Source of the DNA: Parachlamydiales bacterium
Lineage (GTDB): Bacteria; Chlamydiota; Chlamydiia; Chlamydiales; SM23-39
Assembly (NCBI GenBank): GCA_020058465.1
Contig: JAGVDZ010000174.1
Coordinates: forward strand, 1 to 12,411
Direction: 5' to 3'
Length of the DNA: 12,411 bases
Position numbers and translations under genes: made by a program
Shown here: positions 1 to 5,721 of the stretch, in pieces
How the letters are laid out: every line of letters starts with the position of its first letter
Position numbering within the stretch: position 1 is the stretch's first letter
The notes under the pieces: generated by a model
The model's database searches: none
What the model was told of the DNA's origin: nothing
What the model saw: only the letters and a program-made list of their open reading frames with translations

Positions 1-1
1 C

Positions 2-742
2 CTCTTTGTTGAATATGCAAAGATTTCCGATCAAAAGGGATTGGAATATGTCGAACAACCCTGTCACTTACCCCACTTTTGGCATAGCCTTTCTCGGTTT
101 ATTGGCTGGAAGTGGGTAGAGCCGAAGACAGAGTGGGTTCTTTTTTTAGATACAGATGAGATTCCCGATGGTCAAGCCATGGCATCGTGGCTGCAAAAGA
201 CCGATTTAGGGACAGTTCAAATGATGAAGCTTGCCAATTACTGGTACTTTAAAGATGTTTCCTGCCGCTCCACGGTATGGGAGGACTCTCCTTTATTGGT
301 CCGACCTGGCTTAGTGGACACAAAACTTCTATTGCATCACGATGAGAGAGATGCTCTCTATCGTTATGTAGGAGGGACTAAACAAAGGCAAGTTACAGGG
401 CTTCACGGAGTGCCTATGATCCACCACTACAGTTGGGTGAGGTGTCGAGAGACACTGTTACAGAAAGTGGTCTCTTGGGGACACAAGCAAGACATTGACT
501 GGGCTCTACAGGTGGACAAGATTTGTTCAGAGGCCAGCCCTTCTCATGATTGTATTCACGGGTATCCTTTGGAATATGTGCCTATGCACTTCAAATTTGA
601 ACAACCCCCCTTGCCATATTTAGATCAGCCGGCTGTTATTCGATTGGGGAAGAAAGAGGTGATTCAACAGCTGGGGGAAGAAATTCCTTGGTGGATGAGG
701 CTGAAAAGAAGATGGGGGCATCGAGCTTCGAGGAGGGCTTGA
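2..742 (+). CDS. Glycosyltransferase family 2-like protein, 3' part (5' end outside window)
   Basis: The reading frame is open from the left edge, so the true start lies outside the window; the TTG at 41 is an internal codon and not a convincing start. About 246 residues are visible. The stretch LFLDTDEIPDG (visible residues about 48-58) carries a DxD-type acidic motif that in GT-A fold glycosyltransferases binds the metal and nucleotide-sugar. A second conserved-looking motif, HHYSWVR (about 141-147), resembles the His-rich acceptor-side motif of family 2 enzymes. The C-terminus is basic (LKRRWGHRASRRA), which may touch the membrane surface. There is no membrane helix in the visible part. 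By family it would transfer a sugar from a nucleotide donor to a glycan or lipid acceptor in the cytoplasm; the substrate cannot be told. A tRNA gene follows 51 bases after the stop. The class is fairly secure, the exact family is inference. Confidence 0.7.
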   Translation, partial: LFVEYAKISDQKGLEYVEQPCHLPHFWHSLSRFIGWKWVEPKTEWVLFLDTDEIPDGQAMASWLQKTDLGTVQMMKLANYWYFKDVSCRSTVWEDSPLLVRPGLVDTKLLLHHDERDALYRYVGGTKQRQVTGLHGVPMIHHYSWVRCRETLLQKVVSWGHKQDIDWALQVDKICSEASPSHDCIHGYPLEYVPMHFKFEQPPLPYLDQPAVIRLGKKEVIQQLGEEIPWWMRLKRRWGHRASRRA

Positions 743-768
743 TTTTAACCTGTTCATTGGTCGATAAT
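739..768 (+). promoter_or_regulatory. Candidate promoter for the tRNA-Arg gene
   Basis: TTGATT (739-744) and GATAAT (763-768) resemble -35 and -10 elements with an 18-base spacer. A start near 775 would leave a short leader of about 19 bases before the mature tRNA 5' end. The -35 element overlaps the stop codon of the glycosyltransferase gene. This is pattern matching only. Confidence 0.35.
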
Positions 769-793
769 TTGCAAAGTTTTTGGTCCTATTTTC

Positions 794-867
794 GCACCGG
801 TAGCTCAGTTGGATAGAGTACCTGGCTACGAACCAGGGGGTCAGAGGTTCAAGTCCTCTCCGGCGCA
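794..867 (+). tRNA. tRNA-Arg (anticodon ACG)
   Basis: A complete 74-base cloverleaf can be folded by hand. The acceptor arms are 794-800 and 860-866 with discriminator A867. The D stem is GCTC (803-806) with GAGT (816-819). The anticodon stem is CCTGG (821-825) with CCAGG (833-837) around the loop CTACGAA, so the anticodon ACG is at 828-830. The variable loop is five bases (838-842), and the T stem is AGAGG (843-847) with CCTCT (855-859) around TTCAAGT. The acceptor stem has one A-C mismatch at pair 3:70 (A796, C864). A34 is normally edited to inosine by TadA so that it reads CGU, CGC and CGA codons. No CCA is encoded: the base after the discriminator is the A of the ATG of the next gene. It has to receive CCA from an enzyme such as the one encoded at 7276-8487. 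Confidence 0.95.
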
Positions 868-1494
868 ATGCGCTTGCAATCGTTTCCATCGGGTCCTGTC
901 TTGACTAACGCTTATGGCGTTGCCTGCCTTCAGACTGGCTTGGCGGGGATCGTGGATCCGGCGCCAGGCTCTTGGGATGCGCTGGCCCGATGGCTCCGAG
1001 GTTACCAGGCCGTGTGGATTGCCTTGACCCACTCTCATTGGGATCATATTGGGGATCTTTATCGGGCCCAGCATGCACTTAAGGTGCCCGTTTGCGTCCA
1101 CTGCCTTGATGCGTATAACGTCAGGTCCCCTGGTTCTGACGGAGTGGGGACTTCGTATACGGTTCAAGCGACTCAAGTTGACCTTCTTTTAGAAGAAGGA
1201 CACCGATTAGAGTGTGGGCATCTGTCGTTTGAAGTGCTTCACACACCGGGGCATACTCCCGGGAGCCTTTGCTTATATGAAGCGAAGGAAAAGACGCTGC
1301 TGTCGGGAGATACCCTGTTTCAAGGGGGACACGGCCGGGTCGACTTGCCGACAGCAAATCCGGCAGCCATGAGGACCTCGTTAAAGAGACTAGCTCAGTT
1401 ACCTGTCGATACAAGGATTTTTCCAGGGCATGGCGCGTCGACGACTTTAGGACAAGAAATTTGGTTGCAACAATATCGAGATAAAAAGAGGTGA
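868..1494 (+). CDS. Metallo-beta-lactamase-fold hydrolase (glyoxalase II-like)
   Basis: A 208-residue single-domain protein with the full set of metal-binding motifs of the superfamily. They are HSHWDH (H55, H57, D59, H60), the second His of HTPGHTPGS (H129), SGDTLF (D148) and FPGHG (H188). In glyoxalase II and related thioester hydrolases these residues hold two metal ions that activate water. The length suits the short bacterial hydroxyacylglutathione hydrolase-like proteins, which lack the extra C-terminal substrate domain of true glyoxalase II, so the natural substrate is open. The N-terminus (SFPSGPVLTNAY) aligns with the usual beginning of such proteins, which supports the ATG at 868 even though it directly touches the 3' end of the tRNA and has no Shine-Dalgarno sequence at normal distance. 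Its stop overlaps the ribosome binding site of the peroxiredoxin gene, so the two are probably translated together. The protein should be cytoplasmic. Confidence 0.88.
   Translation: MRLQSFPSGPVLTNAYGVACLQTGLAGIVDPAPGSWDALARWLRGYQAVWIALTHSHWDHIGDLYRAQHALKVPVCVHCLDAYNVRSPGSDGVGTSYTVQATQVDLLLEEGHRLECGHLSFEVLHTPGHTPGSLCLYEAKEKTLLSGDTLFQGGHGRVDLPTANPAAMRTSLKRLAQLPVDTRIFPGHGASTTLGQEIWLQQYRDKKR
1486..1494 (+). promoter_or_regulatory. Ribosome binding site for the peroxiredoxin, overlapping the upstream stop
   Basis: AGAGGTGAT lies just ahead of the ATG at 1497 and includes the TGA stop (1492-1494) of the hydrolase gene. It favours ATG 1497 over the in-frame GTG at 1491, because the GTG would lie inside the binding site. 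Confidence 0.6.
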
Positions 1495-1496
1495 TC

Positions 1497-2105
1497 ATGA
1501 GTCTAGTAGGTAAGATGGCCCCTGAATTTCAGGCCAAAGCCATTGTTCAAGATAAAATTGTCAGCGATTTTTCTCTCTCTGACTGGCTTGGTAAATATAT
1601 TATTTTCTTTTTCTATCCGTTGGACTTTACTTTTGTCTGTCCGACAGAGCTACATGCGTTCCAAGATTCGATTGAAGCGTTCGAAGAGAGAAATGCTGTT
1701 GTCATCGGCTGCTCTGTCGACAGCTGCTTTTCTCATTTAGCTTGGAGAAATGTGCCGAAATTAGAGGGGGGAATTGAGGGGGTCAATTATCCAATTGTTT
1801 CCGATATTCATAAGCAGATTGCCAAGAGTTATGGAGTTCTTCATGAAGAGGAGGGGATTGCCTTTCGAGGTCTTTTTCTGATCGACCGAAATGGGATTGT
1901 CCGTCATCAAGTTGTGAATGACCTTCCTCTTGGACGTTCTATTGCAGAGGTTCTGCGGATGTTAGATGCGCTCATCTTCCATGAGAAGTATGGAGAGGTG
2001 TGTCCTGCCAATTGGTCGGAAGGGAGGAGGGCCATGAGACCAGACCAAGAGGGGCTTTTTGCTTATTTCCAGCAAAGTGGGGGTTATCCCGAACGCAATC
2101 AATGA
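1497..2105 (+). CDS. ahpC: Typical 2-Cys peroxiredoxin (AhpC/TSA family)
   Basis: A 202-residue thiol peroxidase that reduces hydrogen peroxide, organic peroxides and peroxynitrite in the cytoplasm. The peroxidatic cysteine is C48 in FTFVCPTE, with T45 and R124 as the other active-site residues. The resolving cysteine is C169 in GEVCPANW. A C-terminal helix with the YF motif (GLFAYFQQ) is present, the feature that in 'sensitive' peroxiredoxins slows disulfide formation and allows over-oxidation. The companion GGLG loop is altered to GGIE (residues 91-94). The overall pattern (FFFYPLDFTFVCPTELHAFQD, DLPLGRSIAEVLRMLD) is very like chlamydial Tsa. ATG 1497 was chosen because family members begin MSLVGK and because of the ribosome binding site just upstream. 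Reducing partners, usually thioredoxin or AhpF/AhpD-like proteins, are not seen here. The stop overlaps the stop of the convergent gene by seven bases. Confidence 0.95.
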   Translation: MSLVGKMAPEFQAKAIVQDKIVSDFSLSDWLGKYIIFFFYPLDFTFVCPTELHAFQDSIEAFEERNAVVIGCSVDSCFSHLAWRNVPKLEGGIEGVNYPIVSDIHKQIAKSYGVLHEEEGIAFRGLFLIDRNGIVRHQVVNDLPLGRSIAEVLRMLDALIFHEKYGEVCPANWSEGRRAMRPDQEGLFAYFQQSGGYPERNQ

Positions 2106-2497
2106 ACACGACGGACGCTTTGCGATGTGAGGTGATCGTAGAGATCTTTTTGGGAGGTAATTAAGATACTCTTATGAATATCGCAGATTTTATCAACCTC
2201 CAGGAGGATCATTTCTTGGCTCATGCCGGGCATACAGAGAGCGCTGATGGGAGGTGCCGTTTTGAGATACTGGCACCCCGCCCAGTAATCTTTCTCGCTG
2301 AGTCCCTCTGACTCGACTCTAAAAAAGATGACATTCCTATTATAGAGAATAGCTTGAATAGCAAAAAAAAGGCCTTCGCTATCTTCTGGGGGATGTCCCA
2401 ATACGTGGACTACTTGGGGTAAAGTTTCGAGATGGTGAGGCGTACGAAGTTGTCCTTTTTCTGCCTCCCCAAATAAAGCGATCGTGTGGCGTTTCAT
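2099..2497 (-). CDS. Conserved-looking hypothetical protein, 132 aa
   Basis: A small protein of no family I can name. It begins MKRHTIALFGEAEKG. Its pattern of short hydrophobic strands followed by helical stretches (TIALFG, NVIFFRVES, ISALCMPG, SILITSQKDLYDHL) suggests a compact alpha/beta fold. No signal peptide or membrane helix is seen. The LFGEAEKG start faintly recalls an uncharacterised chlamydial protein, which I cannot confirm. It is the last gene of the leftward methyltransferase-rsgA-eno cluster, 75 bases after the enolase stop, and its 3' end overlaps the peroxiredoxin stop. An AAGGA-like sequence lies about 15 bases before the ATG, farther than normal, so initiation may be weak or the start slightly different. 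It is judged real because it fills the gap between two firm genes in the same direction as the cluster. Confidence 0.7.
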   Translation of the reverse strand: MKRHTIALFGEAEKGQLRTPHHLETLPQVVHVLGHPPEDSEGLFFAIQAILYNRNVIFFRVESEGLSEKDYWAGCQYLKTAPPISALCMPGMSQEMILLEVDKICDIHKSILITSQKDLYDHLTSQSVRRVH

Positions 2498-2572
2498 AGA
2501 GTTGATGGTGGTTCCTTTCTACTCCATAAAATAATGACAACTTTCTATCAACCTCGACATTATTATGACACT

Positions 2573-3808
2573 CTAGGACAAAGTGCGCTGGACCCAGGCT
2601 TCAATTTCCAAGAGGCGATTATACTTACAAACCCTCTCAGAACGGCAGGGAGCTCCCATCTTCACTTGAGGTGCACCTAAGGCCACTGCAAGATCGGCAA
2701 TTGTTGTGTCTTCTGTCTCACCTGAGCGATGAGAGATGATGGGAGTGAGTTGGTGTGCTTTGGCGAGTTTGACCGTTCCAATTGTTTCACTTAAAGTGCC
2801 AACTTGGTTTACTTTAATTAAGATTGCATTGGCAACCCTTTCTTGAATGCCTTTTTTTAGCCATTGAGTTTGTGTTGCAAAAAGATCATCTCCGACGATT
2901 TGAATCGTATTGCCGAGGTGTTGAGTCAGGCGAGTCCATCCAGCCCAGTCCTCCTCGTCGAGCCCATCTTCGATCGAGATAATCGGGAACTCTTGGGTCA
3001 ACTCAGCCAGGTGTTGGATGATTTGTTCGGAGGTGGCAAGGTTGGATGGAGCGTGAGTCGTCCAAGAGGAGGCAGCCACATCTAAGGCTATAGAGATTTC
3101 GTCTTGGGGTTGATAGCCTGCTTGTTCAATCGCTTGAAGGAGAAGATGAAGGGCTTCTCGATCCGATTGGAGGGGAGGAGCTACCCCCCCCTCGTCGCCG
3201 ACAGATATAGGGAGATTTCGATCTTTCAAAATTATTTTCAGCGTATGATAGACCTCCGATCCCCAGCGTAGAGCTTCCCGGAATGAAGGAGCCTTATGAG
3301 GCAAGATCATGAACTCTTGGAACAAAAGACCGTTGTTAGCATGCATGCCCCCGTTGATGAGATTCATCAACGGCTTAGGGATAGACCACGAGGCTGGGTT
3401 AGGCGTGAGCGATGCGAAAAGAGGTTTCCCAGATACGGCGGCAGCGGCGTGGGCCACAGCAAGAGATACACCTAAGATGGCGTTGGCACCAAGTCGCCGT
3501 TTATTCGGCGTTCCATCTAGCTCGATCATTGCTTGGTCGATGCCCTGTTGATCGCAGACAGAAAACCCCTTGAGCCTTCGATAGATGTCGTGTTCCACAT
3601 GGTGTTTTGCTTTCAAGACACCATGACCTTGGAATCGTCGAGGATCCAAATCTCTTAATTCGAAGGCTTCCTTGGCCCCTGTTGAGACGCCCGATGGGAC
3701 ACAGGCCGAACCTACATGCCCACCTTCAGTTGTGACAATGACCTTCAACGTAGGCCGGCCTCTAGAGTCGAGGATTTCGAGAGCGTGACATGAGGTAATT
3801 TGGCTCAA
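2573..3808 (-). CDS. eno: Enolase (phosphopyruvate hydratase)
   Basis: Converts 2-phosphoglycerate to phosphoenolpyruvate in glycolysis and the reverse in gluconeogenesis. The frame shows the whole active site. There is the SGVSTG loop (residues 39-44), H156 in NGGMHANN, E165 in QEFM, E206 in GDEGG, the magnesium ligands D243, E280 and D307, K332 in ILIKVNQ, the signature SHRSGETEDTTIADLAV (359-375) and K395 in CKYNRLL. The start is uncertain. TTG 3808 gives 411 residues and puts the LDSRG motif at the same distance from the N-terminus as in other enolases, with AAGAGAG about 11 bases upstream. GTG at 3820 or 3856 would add 4 or 16 residues. The protein is on the short side because a loop after ALDVAASS is reduced and the C-terminus ends soon after EIEAW. 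A run of eight Gs (3184-3191) lies in the codons just after GDE. Confidence 0.95.
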   Translation of the reverse strand: MSQITSCHALEILDSRGRPTLKVIVTTEGGHVGSACVPSGVSTGAKEAFELRDLDPRRFQGHGVLKAKHHVEHDIYRRLKGFSVCDQQGIDQAMIELDGTPNKRRLGANAILGVSLAVAHAAAAVSGKPLFASLTPNPASWSIPKPLMNLINGGMHANNGLLFQEFMILPHKAPSFREALRWGSEVYHTLKIILKDRNLPISVGDEGGVAPPLQSDREALHLLLQAIEQAGYQPQDEISIALDVAASSWTTHAPSNLATSEQIIQHLAELTQEFPIISIEDGLDEEDWAGWTRLTQHLGNTIQIVGDDLFATQTQWLKKGIQERVANAILIKVNQVGTLSETIGTVKLAKAHQLTPIISHRSGETEDTTIADLAVALGAPQVKMGAPCRSERVCKYNRLLEIEAWVQRTLS

Positions 3809-3871
3809 AATTGACGACACTCTCTTAGTTATGCAAAACCTTTTGGTCTGTAGCACACCGCAATATAATGA

Positions 3872-4945
3872 TCAATCCCAGGTAGGGCGACTTGGAGAGC
3901 TCAGCCCTTCTCGAAGAGTCAAGTAAGACTCGTAGCGCATCTTAGAAGTAGTTTGATTTTCGAGGGCGAGCTTCAGAGCACATCCAGGCTCTTGCGTGTG
4001 GGTGCAGTTTTTAAACCGACAAGGAAGGGAAAAGAGGTCCCGGAAGTGGAGTTTGAGATCTGCCTCTTCTAATTGCCATAAGCTGAAACTACGAATGCCG
4101 GGGGTATCGATACAGTAGCCCCCTTCCTTTAAAGGTAACAACGTGGTGGTTGTTGTCGTATGGGACCCTTTTTGTGTTTTGATTGTGATCTCTTCTGTTT
4201 TTAAACAAAGACCAAAGGCGCTGTTCAAAAGAGAAGACTTGCCAACGCCTGACTGGCCTGAAACGACAGAGGTCTGATGTTGAAGACGTTGTTTGAGCTC
4301 GTCGATCCCTTCTAAGGTATAGGTGCTTGTGAGGACAACGGGGTAGCCAAGGGCTCGATAGGTGGGAATCAAAGTCTCCAAGATCCAAGGGCGGCTTTCG
4401 TCGTCTATCAAATCACATTTATTGAGGATTAAAAGAGGCTTGAGCTTGCCTTTTTCTGCTGCGATCAAGTAGCGATCTATCAACGAGGGCTTGATAGGGG
4501 GATCTTTGATGGAAAGGACAATCACAAGCTGGTCAATGTTAGCGGCGATCAGCTGCTCTTTATGGCCCGAGATATCGGTGCGTGATAAGACTGAATAGCG
4601 AGGCTCGATAAAGTGGATCGTCCCCTGGTCAGACGATGAAGGGACAAATAGAACAAAGTCACCGACTGTTAAGAGGTTTTTAGAGAGGAGATGATCTTGC
4701 TTGAGAGAGCCCTTCAACGAGCAATGATACAAGAGGTCCCCATGGGCCACCTGGATCGATTCACGTGTAATTGAAAGGACTTTCCCTTTGAGTGCATCTG
4801 AGACCTCGGGAGACAGGGGTTTGATCTTATTTTGATCACTTTTTTTGAACTGCGATCGATCGGTGGCTTGGATTTGACGGCGCCACTTTTTTCCTTCTTT
4901 CCGATCTTTTTGATGAAAAGCCTCCTCTTCGTCATACCCTTTCAT
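3872..4945 (-). CDS. rsgA: Ribosome small subunit-dependent GTPase RsgA
   Basis: A 357-residue GTPase that checks late maturation of the 30S ribosomal subunit. The G motifs are in the circularly permuted order typical of YlqF/YawG-type GTPases: NKCD (G4, 175-178) comes before GQSGVGKSSL (G1, 230-239), then HTTTTTT (G2 region, 262-268) and DTPG (G3, 280-283). The zinc site C309, C314, H316, C322 matches the RsgA C-terminal domain, and an OB-fold region (about 54-125) comes before the GTPase domain. The first 45 residues are rich in Lys, Arg, Gln and Asp (KDRKEGKKWRRQ), probably for rRNA contact. ATG 4945 was chosen over the upstream in-frame start at 5056 because it overlaps the stop of the methyltransferase gene as ATGA and because the extra residues look unrelated to the family. 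There is no clear Shine-Dalgarno sequence, so translation is probably coupled. Confidence 0.93.
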   Translation of the reverse strand: MKGYDEEEAFHQKDRKEGKKWRRQIQATDRSQFKKSDQNKIKPLSPEVSDALKGKVLSITRESIQVAHGDLLYHCSLKGSLKQDHLLSKNLLTVGDFVLFVPSSSDQGTIHFIEPRYSVLSRTDISGHKEQLIAANIDQLVIVLSIKDPPIKPSLIDRYLIAAEKGKLKPLLILNKCDLIDDESRPWILETLIPTYRALGYPVVLTSTYTLEGIDELKQRLQHQTSVVSGQSGVGKSSLLNSAFGLCLKTEEITIKTQKGSHTTTTTTLLPLKEGGYCIDTPGIRSFSLWQLEEADLKLHFRDLFSLPCRFKNCTHTQEPGCALKLALENQTTSKMRYESYLTLREGLSSPSRPTWD

Positions 4946-5721
4946 ATAGAGGGACGCAATGCGTAGAGTAAGATTGCGCCTGCTGCCGACACGTTGAGTG
5001 AATTTGTTTGCATTGACATGGGGATGGCCATGGGCATGCCGTGAGGATAAGCCCACCTGCCGACCCCTTTTGTTTCATGTCCCAAGATTAAGGCTTGGGG
5101 GTGTGGCGAGGTGCTTTGTTGAAAAGGCTTTCCCTGCACATCTGCGATGGTCACTTCAAAGTGTCTTTGTCTCCACGTCTCGATGAGTTCATCGGAACTC
5201 ACTTCGATCACTGGGATCATAAAGGTGGCCCCTTTAGCAGCTCTCAAGGCCTTGTCGTTATAAGGATCGACAGAGCCCTTTGTCGTCGCTACACAGTCCC
5301 AACCGAGCGCAGCTGCGCTGCGGATCAAGGTCCCCATGTTCCCAGGATCTTGGATCTGATCTAAGACGAGCATATGATGACATCTGTCCCAAGAGGAGGT
5401 AGAGGGGATATCGACGATCGCTGCCCATCCATCCGATGTTGTAAGCCCCGACAGCTCTACAAATGAAGAGTGGTGGACAAAGGTTGTCGGGGCGAAGAGT
5501 CCTAAACGGGAAGAGATCTCCTTAAGATCTTCTCGTAAAATGAATCTTTCAATAGGGTGAGGATATTCTAGAATCATCCGTTTGCCTACGAGAAGACATT
5601 TTTTTTCTCGAAGGCGCTGCTCTTTGTCTTGTCGTAGGCGCTTGCCCCTTTTTACGATCGAGATATACACAAATGCGAAGTTATTTGTGGTATTTGGTAT
5701 AGGGTTGGAAATGCGACTCAT
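4942..5721 (-). CDS. TrmH/SpoU-family RNA 2'-O-methyltransferase
   Basis: A 259-residue (or shorter) SPOUT enzyme that should transfer methyl from S-adenosylmethionine to a ribose 2'-hydroxyl in rRNA or tRNA. Residues 23-110 look like the small RNA-binding N-terminal domain (VKRGKRLRQDKEQR, then LLVGKRMI). The catalytic knotted domain shows motif 1 (DQIQDPGNMGTLIRSA, 121-136), DPYNDKALRAAKGA (152-165), motif 2 LILGHETKGVG (211-221) and motif 3 NSLNVSAAGAILLY (240-253). Which nucleotide it modifies cannot be read. The start is uncertain: ATG 5721 overlaps the divergent rsbU start by 11 bases, while GTG 5670 leaves a 40-base gap. Residues 1-17 do not look family-like, and neither start has a good Shine-Dalgarno sequence. 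It is the first gene of the leftward cluster and overlaps rsgA as ATGA, pairing two ribosome or RNA maturation functions. Confidence 0.9.
   Translation of the reverse strand: MSRISNPIPNTTNNFAFVYISIVKRGKRLRQDKEQRLREKKCLLVGKRMILEYPHPIERFILREDLKEISSRLGLFAPTTFVHHSSFVELSGLTTSDGWAAIVDIPSTSSWDRCHHMLVLDQIQDPGNMGTLIRSAAALGWDCVATTKGSVDPYNDKALRAAKGATFMIPVIEVSSDELIETWRQRHFEVTIADVQGKPFQQSTSPHPQALILGHETKGVGRWAYPHGMPMAIPMSMQTNSLNVSAAGAILLYALRPSI
5642..5669 (+). promoter_or_regulatory. Weak candidate promoter for rsbU
   Basis: TTGCCC (5642-5647) and TATACA (5664-5669) have a 16-base spacer and would start transcription near 5676, about 35 bases before the ATG at 5711. The match is modest, and the site lies inside the N-terminal codons of the opposite-strand methyltransferase gene. 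Confidence 0.25.

Noticed and set aside
1121..1498. 125-residue open frame on the - strand, and a second at 841-1176
   Set aside because: Both are antisense shadows of the hydrolase gene (the second also of the tRNA) and show no protein-like pattern.
2133..2153. GATC...GATC followed by five Ts, a possible terminator after the peroxiredoxin gene
   Set aside because: The stem is only four bases and lies inside the opposite-strand coding region; too weak to call.
2530..2564. AATAATG/CATTATT inverted repeat between eno and the small unknown gene
   Set aside because: Seven AT-rich pairs around a 21-base loop can easily arise by chance.
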